DNA from: Lichenibacterium dinghuense
GTDB taxonomy: Bacteria; Pseudomonadota; Alphaproteobacteria; Rhizobiales; Beijerinckiaceae
Assembly (NCBI RefSeq): GCF_021730615.1
Contig: NZ_JAJLMN010000001.1
Span: forward strand, 1,116,001-1,180,000
Direction of reading: 5' to 3'
DNA: 64,000 bases
Positions 56,153 to 64,000 of the stretch are shown one piece after another. The position numbers and the translations under genes were made by a program. How positions within the stretch are numbered: position 1 is the first letter of the stretch; each line of letters starts with the position of its first letter. The notes beneath the pieces were generated by a model. That model saw only the letters and a list, made by a program, of their open reading frames with translations, was not told the DNA's origin and made no database searches.

Positions 56153-57061
56153 ATGGCCTACGCGCTTCCGATCATTTCGGGCGAAAGCGGGCTCACACGC
56201 TATCTGAACGAGATCCGCAAGTTCCCGATGCTGGAGCCCCAGCAGGAATACATGCTCGCCAAGCGCTGGCGCGAGCACGAAGACCGCGACGCCGCGCAGG
56301 AACTCGTGACCTCCCACCTCCGCCTCGTGGCCAAGATCGCCATGGGCTACCGCGGCTACGGACTGCCGATCGGCGAGGTCATCTCGGAGGGCAACGTCGG
56401 CCTGATGCAGGCGGTGAAGCGCTTCGAGCCCGACAAGGGATTCCGCCTCGCCACCTACGCGATCTGGTGGATCCGCGCCTCCATCCAGGAATACATCCTG
56501 CGCTCCTGGTCGCTCGTGAAGATGGGCACCACGGCCAGCCAGAAGAAGCTGTTCTTCAACCTCCGCAAGGCGAAGAGCCAGATCTCGGCGCTGGAGGAGG
56601 GCGAGCTCCGCCCCGAGCACGTCACCACCATTGCGACCAAGCTCGGCGTGAGCGAGCAGGACGTCATCGACATGAACCGCCGCCTCAGCGGCGACACGTC
56701 GCTGAACGCGCCGATGCGCGAGGACGGCGAGGGCGAGTGGCAGGACTGGCTCGTCGACGACTCGACCAGCCAGGAGGCGATCCTGGCCGACGAGGAGGAG
56801 AAGCACAACCGCCACGACGCGCTGGTGGACGGCCTCAAGGTGCTGAACCCGCGCGAGCGCCGCATCTTCGAGGCGCGCCGCCTCGCCGAGGACCCGATCA
56901 CGCTGGAGCAGCTCTCCGACGAGTTCAACATCTCGCGCGAGCGCGTGCGCCAGATCGAGGTCCGCGCCTTCGAGAAGGTGCAGACGGCCGTGAAGGCCGG
57001 CATGGCCCGCATCGAGTCGATCCCGGCCCGCGCACAGGCGGCCGCCCTGCCGGCGCACTGA
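56153..57061 (+). CDS. rpoH: RNA polymerase heat-shock sigma factor RpoH
   Basis: A sigma-32 type factor that directs transcription of heat-shock and stress genes. The 302-residue protein has region 1.2 (LTRYLNEIRKFPMLEPQQEY), region 2 (HLRLVAKIAMGYRGYGLPIGEV, then KGFRLATYAIWWIRASIQEYIL), the RpoH box QKKLFFNLRK near residue 126, and region 4 (TLEQLSDEFNISRERVRQIE). Alphaproteobacteria often have two or more RpoH copies; which one this is cannot be told. A TATAAG at 56073-56078 lies 75 bases upstream, but no convincing -35 accompanies it. Confidence 0.95.
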   Translation: MAYALPIISGESGLTRYLNEIRKFPMLEPQQEYMLAKRWREHEDRDAAQELVTSHLRLVAKIAMGYRGYGLPIGEVISEGNVGLMQAVKRFEPDKGFRLATYAIWWIRASIQEYILRSWSLVKMGTTASQKKLFFNLRKAKSQISALEEGELRPEHVTTIATKLGVSEQDVIDMNRRLSGDTSLNAPMREDGEGEWQDWLVDDSTSQEAILADEEEKHNRHDALVDGLKVLNPRERRIFEARRLAEDPITLEQLSDEFNISRERVRQIEVRAFEKVQTAVKAGMARIESIPARAQAAALPAH

Positions 57062-57113
57062 CGCCCTCCCGCCCATCCCCGCGCTGGCGGGGGTGGGCGG
57101 GTTCCGGACGCGA

Positions 57114-57148
57114 AAAGGCCGCCGACGGAGCCTGTCGGCGGCCTTTCC
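57114..57148. terminator. Bidirectional hairpin terminator between rpoH and the GMC operon
   Basis: AAAGGCCGCCGAC (57114-57126) pairs with GTCGGCGGCCTTT (57134-57146) around a 7-base loop. The A-run on one side and T-run on the other let it work for both convergent units. Confidence 0.75.
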
Positions 57149-57198
57149 ACGTCCGACACGGCGTCGAGGGAGCTCGGACCGGGCCTCCTCGAGAACGT

Positions 57199-58842
57199 TC
57201 AGATGTCGCCGTGCGCCGCGAGCTGCTCGATGCGGTCCGCCGTGCGCAGAGCGATCGCCTGGATGGTCAGCGACGGGTTGACGCCGCCGACCGTCGGGAA
57301 GACCGATCCGTCGCAGACGAACAGGTTCGGCACGTCCCAGGAGCGGCAGTCCGCGTCCACCACCGAGGTGCGGCGGTCGTCGCCCATCCGCACCGTGCCG
57401 CCGAGGTGGTTCGCGTCCTCCTCCTGCCGGAACAGGTCGGTGACGCCCGCCGCCTCCATGCTCATCTCCATCTGGTTGAGCGCGTGCTTGATGAGCTCCT
57501 TATCGTTCTCCCCCCAGCCGAAGGTGACCTTGGCGACGGGCAGGCCGTAGCGGTCCTTCTGGTCGGCGAGCGTGACGGTGTTGTTCTCGCTCGGCAGGCA
57601 CTCGCCCACCATCTTCACCCCGACCTGGTGGTTGTAGTCCTGCATGGCGAGGCGCAGCTCCTCGCCCCACAGGCCTCGCGAGGCCGTCACCGTCTTGGCC
57701 CACTCGATCGGCAGCGGGCCCTGGCCCATCCAGCAGTAGCCGCCGTGGAAGTCCTTCGCGTCGTCGTAGTTCCAGTGCTCGGTGATGGCGAGCGAGGGTG
57801 GCCCCTTGTTCCAGCGGATCTCGTCCTTGCTGAGGCCGTAGACCGCCTGGTTGGGCTGGGTCATCAGGTACTTGCCGACGAGGCCGGACGCGTTGGCGAG
57901 CCCGTCGCGGTGCCGGTCGGTCGCGGAGTTCAGCAGCAGGCGCGGCGACTCCACCGCGTAGCCCGCCACCACGACGTTGCGGGCGCGCTGGAAGCGCCAC
58001 TTCCCCTCGCGGTGGTAGTGCACGCCGGTCGCGCGGTCGCGCGCGTCGACCTCGATGCGCCCCACCATGGCGAGGTCGCGGATCTCGGCGCCGGCCCGGA
58101 TGGCGCGGGGGATGTAGGTGTTGAGCGTGCTCTGCTTGGCGTTGGTCGAGCAGCCGAAGCGGCAGAAGCCGCGGTAGACGCAGGGGTGCGCCTCGCCGCG
58201 CGGCGCCGACACGGTGGCGAGCGGCGTCGGCGTCCACTTCATGCCCATCGCTTCGCAGCCGCGCGCCAGCACCTCGGCGGCGGCGTTCATCGGATGTGGC
58301 CGGTAGGGGTAGCGCGGGCGGGGCGGCCCCCAGGGGTAGTTGATCGGCCCCGAGATCGACAGGTCGCGCTCGACCTGGTCGTAGTAGCGCCACATCTCCT
58401 CCCAGCCGATGGGCCAGTCGGCGCCGTAGCCGAGCGTCGAGCGCGACTTGAACCACTCGGGCCGGAAGCGCAGCGACACCATGGCGAAGTGCACCATGGA
58501 GCCGCCGACGGTCTTGCCCGAGTTCTTGCCGCCCATGACGATGGGGTCCGCCCCCTCCACCACGCGCGGGTCGTTCCAGTAGAGCTTCTCCTGCTCGGTC
58601 TCGTCCGAGGCGAAGTCTTCGAGCGGGCGGAAGTAGGGGCCGGCGTCGAAGGCCACCACCGAGAAGCCCTTCTCGGCGAGCCGCGCCGCCAGCGTGCCGC
58701 CGCCCGCGCCGGTGCCGACGATGGCGAAGTCCACCTCGTCGGCGTCCCGGTGCTGGTTCATCGGGATCCAGCCGCCCGTCCTGAAGACGTCCGGGGCGCG
58801 GCCGTGCGCGGCGCGGGGGCGCTCGAAGGGATCAGACGACAT
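57199..58842 (-). CDS. GMC-family flavoprotein dehydrogenase (large subunit)
   Basis: A 547-residue FAD enzyme of the GMC family, near the gluconate 2-dehydrogenase/sugar dehydrogenase branch. The FAD motif DFAIVGTGAGGGTLAARL is at residues 38-55, SGKTVGGSMVHFAM is the family loop, FCRFGCSTNAKQST resembles the segment near the flavin in membrane sugar dehydrogenases, and DGSVFPTVGGVNPSLTIQA is the C-terminal signature; the catalytic His/Asn would be in the NHLGGTVRMG and NPSLTIQ regions. No Tat or Sec signal is present. It overlaps its partner gene by 11 bases. The natural substrate (a sugar, sugar acid or alcohol) is unknown. Confidence 0.9.
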   Translation of the reverse strand: MSSDPFERPRAAHGRAPDVFRTGGWIPMNQHRDADEVDFAIVGTGAGGGTLAARLAEKGFSVVAFDAGPYFRPLEDFASDETEQEKLYWNDPRVVEGADPIVMGGKNSGKTVGGSMVHFAMVSLRFRPEWFKSRSTLGYGADWPIGWEEMWRYYDQVERDLSISGPINYPWGPPRPRYPYRPHPMNAAAEVLARGCEAMGMKWTPTPLATVSAPRGEAHPCVYRGFCRFGCSTNAKQSTLNTYIPRAIRAGAEIRDLAMVGRIEVDARDRATGVHYHREGKWRFQRARNVVVAGYAVESPRLLLNSATDRHRDGLANASGLVGKYLMTQPNQAVYGLSKDEIRWNKGPPSLAITEHWNYDDAKDFHGGYCWMGQGPLPIEWAKTVTASRGLWGEELRLAMQDYNHQVGVKMVGECLPSENNTVTLADQKDRYGLPVAKVTFGWGENDKELIKHALNQMEMSMEAAGVTDLFRQEEDANHLGGTVRMGDDRRTSVVDADCRSWDVPNLFVCDGSVFPTVGGVNPSLTIQAIALRTADRIEQLAAHGDI

Positions 58843-59479
58843 GCTTGTTCTCCCGGAGCGCGCGCTCCTCCTCGCCGGGCTTCGCCTCGGCGGCTTCCCA
58901 GGGGTCGCGGCGGTTCTTGTCCATGCGCACGTAGCCGCGCGGGGCAGCCGGGCCGCCGAAGCCGATCTCGCTCCAGGCGGTGGGGTGGCCGTAATAGGCG
59001 TCCGTCACGTCGTGGACGAGGCGCTTGGTGAAGAACATCTCCAGCGGCATCCCCTGCCAATGGTCGCCCTCGAGGCGCCCATGCTGCATGTCGCGCAGGA
59101 GACGATCGCGGTCGGCGCGGGACAGGTCGCGGAAGCGCGCGTTGTGGCGCGCCTTGGCCTCGTGGTCGAGCGCCGCGAGGCCGATCTTCCACGCCTCGCC
59201 CTGCGGCGGCAGCTTGCCGAAGCGGTATCCGTCGAGCTGGCCGGAGAAGATCTTGGCGTCGACGTAGGCTGCGAGCGGCACCGGCTCGGCCCGGTCGGCC
59301 GGCTGCGGCAGGATGCGGTCGCACACCGCCTCCAGCGTCGCGAACTCGTCGGATGTGAAGAAGCGCGGCTCGCGCGGCACGGCGAGGCGCGCGTCGATCG
59401 CGCTGCGCGTGGCGTCGTTCCAGGAGGGCGTGTCGCGCTTGTCGAGGACGTCGTAGCCGGGGAAGGACCGCTCAGTCAT
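58832..59479 (-). CDS. Gluconate 2-dehydrogenase subunit 3 family protein
   Basis: A 215-residue small subunit that partners GMC dehydrogenases and is needed for their stability or export in the classic three-subunit enzyme. Family marks are RFFTSDEFATLEAVCDRILPQP (about 39-60) and VHDVTDAYYGHPTAWSEIGFGGPAAPRGYV near residue 160. Unlike classic periplasmic versions it has no Tat signal. It overlaps both neighbours (8 bases upstream, 11 downstream), so the three genes form a tight unit. Confidence 0.88.
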   Translation of the reverse strand: MTERSFPGYDVLDKRDTPSWNDATRSAIDARLAVPREPRFFTSDEFATLEAVCDRILPQPADRAEPVPLAAYVDAKIFSGQLDGYRFGKLPPQGEAWKIGLAALDHEAKARHNARFRDLSRADRDRLLRDMQHGRLEGDHWQGMPLEMFFTKRLVHDVTDAYYGHPTAWSEIGFGGPAAPRGYVRMDKNRRDPWEAAEAKPGEEERALRENKHVV

Positions 59480-60422
59480 CGCCGTGCCGCTCCAGGAGTG
59501 CGAGGGCCGCGAGGCCGGCCATGGCCAGGCCCGAGAAGGCCGGCGGCGCCGGCAGCGGCGGGCCGTCGACGAGGTTTTGCCGCCAGTTGCGCCAGCCGCC
59601 CGAGTAGCGCGACGTGCCGTAGGCGTGGGCCGCGACGCCCGCGACGCCGAGCGCCGCCGTGATGCCGAGCCACAGCTTCGCCTGCGGCCGCGCCCGCCTG
59701 TGGGGGCGCAGCGCCGCCTCGGCGGTCAGCGCGGCCGCGATCGGCGGCAGCGCCACGGGCAGGTACATCAGCTTGTTCTGGAAGTTGCCGCGAAAGTGCA
59801 GCAGCGACACCTCCGCCGTGGTGCCCATCAGCCCGAGCGCGGTGAGGCCGGCCAGCGCCGGCGCGGCCGGCAGGCCGAGCAGCCTCGGGCTTCCGCCGGG
59901 CGTCTCGTTCCGGATGCCCTCGGCCGCGAGGCCGAGCAGGCCGGACAGCGACAGCGCCGCCGGCGCGCCGATGGGCGCCTGATAGAACAGGTTCTCCCAG
60001 GAGAGGCCGCCGGGCTTCTTGGTGATGTTGTAGACGTGGAAGGCGGTGCCGACCACGCCCACCGCCATGGCGATGCCGTAGGAGGCGAGGCGCAGCGGAT
60101 GCGCGCTCTTCTCGCTGCGCAGCGCGCCGTCCGCGCTGGCGAGGATCGACAGGGTCGAGGACACGAGCGGCGTGAACATCGCCGGGTTGTGGTACTGGCC
60201 GCGGCTGTGCTCGATGCCGCTGTCGGCCAGCACGGAGAGGGCCAGCATGGCGGCGGCGCCGTGCACCATCCTCACCTGCCCGATCTCGACCGAGGCGGGC
60301 CTCGACGCCGCGCTGAAGCGGGCGGTGCCGGCAGCGGGCGGGCCGCCTTCGCGTGCCATGTGGGCGGGCGCGGGATCGCCGGCGAGGTCGGCGAAATCCG
60401 CCTCGCGCGTGGGTCCGGACAT
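59472..60422 (-). CDS. Unrecognised multi-span membrane protein of the GMC dehydrogenase operon
   Basis: A 316-residue membrane protein heading the operon. I do not recognise its family. About seven or eight hydrophobic segments follow a ~50-residue hydrophilic start. Histidines recur near helix ends: VRMVHGAAAM, EHSRGQYHNPAMF, FHVYNITKKPGG, LLHFRGNFQN and VAAHAYGTSRY, a pattern that could bind haem b or a quinone. Its stop overlaps the next gene by 8 bases. Because that operon has no cytochrome subunit, this protein may be the membrane anchor and electron acceptor for the dehydrogenase; this is inference. The ATG at 60422 gives the most natural start. Confidence 0.72.
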   Translation of the reverse strand: MSGPTREADFADLAGDPAPAHMAREGGPPAAGTARFSAASRPASVEIGQVRMVHGAAAMLALSVLADSGIEHSRGQYHNPAMFTPLVSSTLSILASADGALRSEKSAHPLRLASYGIAMAVGVVGTAFHVYNITKKPGGLSWENLFYQAPIGAPAALSLSGLLGLAAEGIRNETPGGSPRLLGLPAAPALAGLTALGLMGTTAEVSLLHFRGNFQNKLMYLPVALPPIAAALTAEAALRPHRRARPQAKLWLGITAALGVAGVAAHAYGTSRYSGGWRNWRQNLVDGPPLPAPPAFSGLAMAGLAALALLERHGDD

Positions 60423-60461
60423 GGGGTTAGGTCCTCGATGGAGACGGATAGGTCGCGCCCC

Positions 60462-60626
60462 GTCGCCTCCTCCACCGCGCTGTGCGCGGTCCCCCTCCTC
60501 CGCAGACGGAGGAGGATCATGAGGTGCCTTCCCGACGGGTCCAAAGCCTACAGCGGTTGACCCGCTGCTGATCCTCCTTCGCCTGCGGAGGAGGGGGACC
60601 ACCCGAAGGGTGGTGGAGGAGGCGAC
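60462..60626. repeat. Long imperfect inverted repeat (MITE/REP-like)
   Basis: Arms at about 60462-60519 and 60569-60626 are inverted copies: GTCGCCTCCTCCACC (60462-60476) against 60612-60626, a GGTCCCCCTCCTCCGC block near 60488-60503 against its mirror near 60585-60602, and AGGAGGATCA (60510-60519) against 60569-60578. The ~49-base centre is unrelated. It lies between the membrane-protein gene and the end of the ThDP gene; no reading frame is inside. Confidence 0.75.
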
Positions 60627-60642
60627 TGGGCGCCGCGCTAGG

Positions 60643-62436
60643 TCACTTGTCGCCGTGGCCGGGCAGGATCGAGCCGAGCACCTGGCGGGCCGCGCCGACG
60701 ATCATGTTGCCCTCGCGCTGGTCGCCCTTGGCGAGGGTCGACATGAAGTGCGCGGCCTGCTGCAGGGTGATGTGCGGGGGCAGCGGGGGCACCTCGGGGT
60801 CGGTCTTCACCTCCAGCACGACGGGCTTGGTCGAGCGCAGGGCGCGGTCCCAGGCTTCGGCGAGGTTTTCGGGATCGTCGACGTAGATGCCCTCGAAGCC
60901 GATCAGCTCGCCGAACTTGTGGTAGGGCACGTTGGGGATCTGCTGCGAGGCGACGAACTTCGGGTTGCCCTCCATCACGCGCTGTTCCCAGGTCACCTGG
61001 TTCAGGTCCTCGTTGTTGAAGACGCAGCAGATCCAGGTCTTGTTGGGCCAGAGGTGGTGGTATTTGGCCACCGTGATCAGCTCGGACATGTTGTTCATCT
61101 GCATGGCGCCGTCGCCCACCAGGGCCACCACGGGCCGGTCCGGGTGGGCGAACTTGGCGCCGATGGCGTAGGGCACGGCCGCACCCATCGAGGCGAGCGA
61201 GCCCGACAGCGAGCCCATCATGCCGCGCCGCACGTGGAAGTCGCGCGCGTACCAGTTGGCGCAGGAGCCGGAATCCGAGGTGACGATGCAGCGCTCGGGC
61301 GCGCGCGGCGAGAACTCGGAGACCACGCGCTGCGGGTTGACCGGGTTGGCCTTCTTCTTCGCCTGGGCCGCGACCACGTCCTTGGAGCGCTTGACCCAGC
61401 CCTCGACCTTCTCCTGCCAGGAGCGGTCGGACTTCTTCTCGAGCAGCGGCAGCAGCAGCCTCAGCGTCTCGGCCGCGTCGCCCTGGAGGTTGCACTCCAT
61501 GGGGTAGCGGATCGACAGCATGTCGCCCTTGATGTCGATCTGCACGCCGCGGGCCTGGCCCTCCTTGGGCATGAACTCGGCCCAGGGGAAGCCGGAGCCG
61601 ACCATCAGCAGCGTGTCGCACTCGGCCATCATGTTGGACGAGGCCTCGGTGCCGAGCAGGCCGATGGTGCCGGTGTTCCAGGGCAGGCCGTCGTCGAGCA
61701 CGAACTTGCCGAGCAAGGCCTTGGCGCAGCCCGCGCCGAGCTTCTCCGCGACCGCGATGACCTCGTCGACCGCGTCCACGCAGCCGGCGCCGATCAGCAT
61801 GGCGACCTTCCGGCCCTCGTTGAGGATCCTCGCCGCGTCCTGGAGGTCGCGGTCGTAGGGCACGACCTTGGGCCGTGCATAGCCGATGCCCGAGAAGGTG
61901 AAGCCGTGGGCGCGCTTGGGCTCCTCGTAGGGCTCGTCCTGCAGGTCGTTCGGGAAGATGATCGTCGCGATGGCGCGCTCGGCGACCGCGGTCCGCACGC
62001 CGCGGTCGACGAGGTGGCGGATCTGCGCCGGCGCCATGGCGGTCTCGACGAAGGCCCCCGACACGTCCTTGAACATGGACTGGAGGTCGAGCTGCTGCTG
62101 GTAGTGCGCGCCGATCGAGGTGCGGGCCTGCTGGCCCACGATGGCGAGCACCGGCATGTGGTCGAGCCGCGCGTCGTAGAGGCCGGTCAGCAGGTGCGAG
62201 GCGCCGGGGCCCGAGGTGGCGATGCACACGCCGAGCTCGCCCGTGAACTTGGCGTAGGCCGAGGCCATGAAGGCCGCCATCTCCTCGTGCCGCGCCTGGA
62301 TGAACTCGATCTTGCCCTCGGCGCGCTGCAGCGAGCCGAACACGCCGTTGATGCCGTCCCCCGGATAGCCGAAGATCCTGCGCACGCCCCAGGCGTGCAG
62401 GCGTTCGATCAGGAAGTCGCCGCAGGTCATGCTCAT
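60643..62436 (-). CDS. Thiamine diphosphate-dependent enzyme (pyruvate oxidase/acetolactate synthase-like)
   Basis: A 597-residue ThDP enzyme with the usual three domains. The N-terminal part has GYPGDGINGVFGSL and the catalytic Glu in QARHEEMAAFMASAYAKFTG (about residue 51). The middle domain is Rossmann-like. The C-terminal part has the ThDP/Mg motif GDGAMQMNNMSELITVAKY...NN (about 470-505). It most resembles PoxB-type proteins annotated as ThDP-requiring, so decarboxylation of pyruvate or another 2-keto acid is likely, but no membrane-binding PoxB tail is obvious. The ATG at 62436 has CGGAG upstream and overlaps the SMP-30 stop by four bases. Confidence 0.9.
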   Translation of the reverse strand: MSMTCGDFLIERLHAWGVRRIFGYPGDGINGVFGSLQRAEGKIEFIQARHEEMAAFMASAYAKFTGELGVCIATSGPGASHLLTGLYDARLDHMPVLAIVGQQARTSIGAHYQQQLDLQSMFKDVSGAFVETAMAPAQIRHLVDRGVRTAVAERAIATIIFPNDLQDEPYEEPKRAHGFTFSGIGYARPKVVPYDRDLQDAARILNEGRKVAMLIGAGCVDAVDEVIAVAEKLGAGCAKALLGKFVLDDGLPWNTGTIGLLGTEASSNMMAECDTLLMVGSGFPWAEFMPKEGQARGVQIDIKGDMLSIRYPMECNLQGDAAETLRLLLPLLEKKSDRSWQEKVEGWVKRSKDVVAAQAKKKANPVNPQRVVSEFSPRAPERCIVTSDSGSCANWYARDFHVRRGMMGSLSGSLASMGAAVPYAIGAKFAHPDRPVVALVGDGAMQMNNMSELITVAKYHHLWPNKTWICCVFNNEDLNQVTWEQRVMEGNPKFVASQQIPNVPYHKFGELIGFEGIYVDDPENLAEAWDRALRSTKPVVLEVKTDPEVPPLPPHITLQQAAHFMSTLAKGDQREGNMIVGAARQVLGSILPGHGDK

Positions 62437-63401
62437 CTGTAGTCTCCGGAGAACAGGTTGGGGAGGACGCCGGCGGCCGGGGCCTCGAAGGCGAAGAGCC
62501 CGCCCTCGTCGGGGTGGCGGGCGCGCTCCTCGGGCGACATGGCGTGGGTCGCCGAGGTGACGAAGAGCGTCTTCAGGTCCGGCCCGCCGAGCGCCGGCAT
62601 GGTCGGGTACTTGACCGGCATCGGCACGCGCCGCTCGATCCTGCCGTCGGGGTCGAAGCGCAGCAGCTCGCCGTTGGCGTAGATGCAGGACCAGTAGAAG
62701 CCCTCGCTGTCCACGCAGGCGCCGTCCGGCCCGCCCGACCTGTCCCTCACCTCGACCTGCGCGAAGACGCGCCTGTTCGAGGGCGTGCCGGTGTCGAGGT
62801 CGTAGTCGTAGGCCCAGATCGTCTTGGGCTCGGTGTCGGCGTGGTACATGGTGCGCCCGTCGGGGCTCCAGGCGAGGCCGTTCGACATGGACACGGGGTC
62901 GGTCACGCCGGTCCAGCGCCCCGCTCCGTCGTAGCGCCACAGCGGGGTCCTCGATGCCTCGCCGCTCATGTCGCCGGGCCTGAGCGGCAGGTACATGGTG
63001 CCGCCGAAGAAGCGCCCGCGCGGGTCGCAGCGCCCGTCGTTGAAGATGAAGCGGCGCGCGTCGAAGGGCGCGTGGGCGAAGGGCGTCAGCGTGCCCGTGT
63101 CGAGCGTGATGTGATAGAGGCCCGTGGCGAGCGCCACCATGGCGCCGCCGCGCCCGTCGAGGGCGTAGCAGCCGATCCAGGCCGGCATCTCCCACGAGAC
63201 GTCGTCGCGGGTCGCGGGATCGAACATGTGGAGGGCGGGCTCGCGGATGTCGACCCAGAACAGCCTCTGGCTCCCCGCGTCCCAGCCGGGGCGCTCGCCG
63301 TTCAGCGCCCCCGCGCGCAGCAGGAGCTCCACCGGCACGGGCTCGACCACCGGGGCCTGGCCGCCGAAGGCTGAGCGGATGAGCTCGGGCACATTCTTCA
63401 T
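62433..63401 (-). CDS. SMP-30/gluconolactonase family protein
   Basis: A 322-residue six-bladed propeller lactonase that would hydrolyse a sugar lactone to its acid. Metal-site motifs are present: GERPGWDAGSQRLFWVDI (Glu), FIFNDGRCDPRGRFFGGTM (Asn), SMSNGLAWSPDGRTMYHAD (Asn and Asp) and GGPDGACVDSEGFYW. I start at the ATG at 63401, giving MKNVPELIRSAFGG. It is coupled (ATGA) to the ThDP gene, and with the GMC dehydrogenase unit nearby it suggests a sugar-to-lactone-to-acid oxidation route; that link is inference. It is divergent from the glycosyltransferase gene. Confidence 0.91.
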   Translation of the reverse strand: MKNVPELIRSAFGGQAPVVEPVPVELLLRAGALNGERPGWDAGSQRLFWVDIREPALHMFDPATRDDVSWEMPAWIGCYALDGRGGAMVALATGLYHITLDTGTLTPFAHAPFDARRFIFNDGRCDPRGRFFGGTMYLPLRPGDMSGEASRTPLWRYDGAGRWTGVTDPVSMSNGLAWSPDGRTMYHADTEPKTIWAYDYDLDTGTPSNRRVFAQVEVRDRSGGPDGACVDSEGFYWSCIYANGELLRFDPDGRIERRVPMPVKYPTMPALGGPDLKTLFVTSATHAMSPEERARHPDEGGLFAFEAPAAGVLPNLFSGDYR

Positions 63402-63568
63402 GGTGGCGAAACGGGACCGTTCGACCGAAGTTCCCCGCCCCGACGGCCGGCCCCCGGCCGCCCCCCGATGACCCCGGACGACCGCGAACGCGAGATGATG
63501 AAGCGCCCCATCGCTGCCGGGACACCCGGCGGCCACCCGATGCCCTGCCCCGATGCGGTGCCGGCGCG

Positions 63569-64000
63569 ATGAGCCGCCCGCCGAAGCTGCTGTTCGTCGT
63601 GACCGAGGACTGGTTCTTCGTCTCGCACTTCCTGTCCGTCGCCGTGGCGGCGCGCGCCGCCGGCTTCGACGTGTCCGTGACGGTGCGGGTGCGCGACGAG
63701 GCGCTGAAGGCGCGCATCGAGGCCGCCGGCGTGCGGGTGATCCCGTCGGCGCACGAGCGCGGGCACTTCGGTCCGCTGGCGATGCTCGGCCACGCGCGGG
63801 CCTTCGCGAAACTGTTCCGCGCCGAGCGGCCCGACATCGTCCACCTCGTGTCGGTGCGGCTCATCGTGCTGGCAGGCTTCGGCGCGCTGATGGCCGGGGT
63901 CCCGCGGCGCGTGCAGGCCGTGACCGGGCTCGGCCTGATGGGGGCGAGCCGCGGCGCCAAGGCGCGCGCCGGCCGCGCCGCGCTCGGCCGCCTGCTGCGC
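63569..64000 (+). CDS. Family 4 glycosyltransferase, 3' partial
   Basis: The first 144 codons of a GT4-type enzyme, cut by the right edge. KLLFVVTEDWFFVSHFLSVAVAARAAGFDVSV is the typical N-terminal Rossmann start with the acceptor-side SH-F motif, and PDIVHLVSVRLIVLAGFGALMAGVPRRVQAVTGLG is the next conserved stretch. Such enzymes build surface polysaccharides. The ATG at 63569 lies 167 bases from the divergent SMP-30 gene. Sugar donor and acceptor cannot be judged from this part. Confidence 0.85.
   Translation, partial: MSRPPKLLFVVTEDWFFVSHFLSVAVAARAAGFDVSVTVRVRDEALKARIEAAGVRVIPSAHERGHFGPLAMLGHARAFAKLFRAERPDIVHLVSVRLIVLAGFGALMAGVPRRVQAVTGLGLMGASRGAKARAGRAALGRLLR

Overview
The window is a GC-rich chromosomal segment with dense, mostly short-spaced genes and no rRNA, tRNA, CRISPR array, phage or intact insertion sequence that I can see. 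Gene content and order point to an alphaproteobacterium of the order Hyphomicrobiales (Rhizobiales), perhaps near the Methylobacterium/Beijerinckia/Lichenihabitans group. The supporting signs are phoR-pstSCAB-phoU-phoB as one block, the cox order coxB-coxA-ctaB-coxF-ctaG-coxC-DUF983-SURF1, an alphaproteobacterial RpoH, and the small Lys/Arg-rich protein in front of murA. The family assignment is inference; no marker gene here fixes it.

Layout. 1-13 kb: housekeeping and transport genes (Na+/H+ antiporter cut by the left edge, cobU, two GNATs, a bile-acid-symporter-like carrier, yggT, two MFS carriers, ccdA, a P1 peptidase, a ParB-like protein, an amino-acid-oxidase-type flavoprotein). 12.2-18.9 kb: phosphate regulon (phoR, pstS, pstC, pstA, pstB, phoU, phoB) with a convincing Pho box before pstS. 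19.0-20.4 kb: glcF. 20.7-27.4 kb: aa3-type cytochrome c oxidase with its assembly factors. 27.4-32.0 kb: a gene-poor stretch with a TerB-like protein, a TonB-dependent siderophore receptor and a small secreted protein of lower GC. 32.3-45.0 kb, minus strand: one long operon reading sco - actA - actB - actC - actD - actE - actF - unknown membrane protein - coxB2 - coxA2 - coxC2 - coxD2, i.e. alternative complex III followed by a caa3-type oxidase. 45.1-51.0 kb: holA, a Pro/Ala-rich membrane protein, DUF2628 and hisH-hisA-hisF-hisE. 51.0-57.1 kb: coaA, an animal-type haem peroxidase, murA, a DUF465 protein and rpoH. 57.2-63.4 kb, minus strand: a flavoprotein dehydrogenase with a gluconate-2-dehydrogenase subunit-3-like partner and an unrecognised membrane protein, then a ThDP enzyme coupled to an SMP-30 lactonase. 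63.6 kb to the right edge: start of a family-4 glycosyltransferase.

How it fits together. The cell has two quite different routes to oxygen. One is the A1-type aa3 oxidase fed by cytochrome c. The other is a quinol-oxidising alternative complex III wired directly to an A2-type caa3 oxidase whose subunit II carries its own haem c domain. The aa3 oxidase shows two coupled changes at the non-redox Mg/Mn site between subunits I and II that the caa3 oxidase does not share; this is the most intriguing residue-level signal in the window. The least explained genes are the single-span protein between actF and coxB2, and the histidine-bearing membrane protein at the head of the GMC dehydrogenase operon, which could be the missing membrane electron acceptor.

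Several families of palindromic repeats sit at gene ends, mainly between convergent genes.
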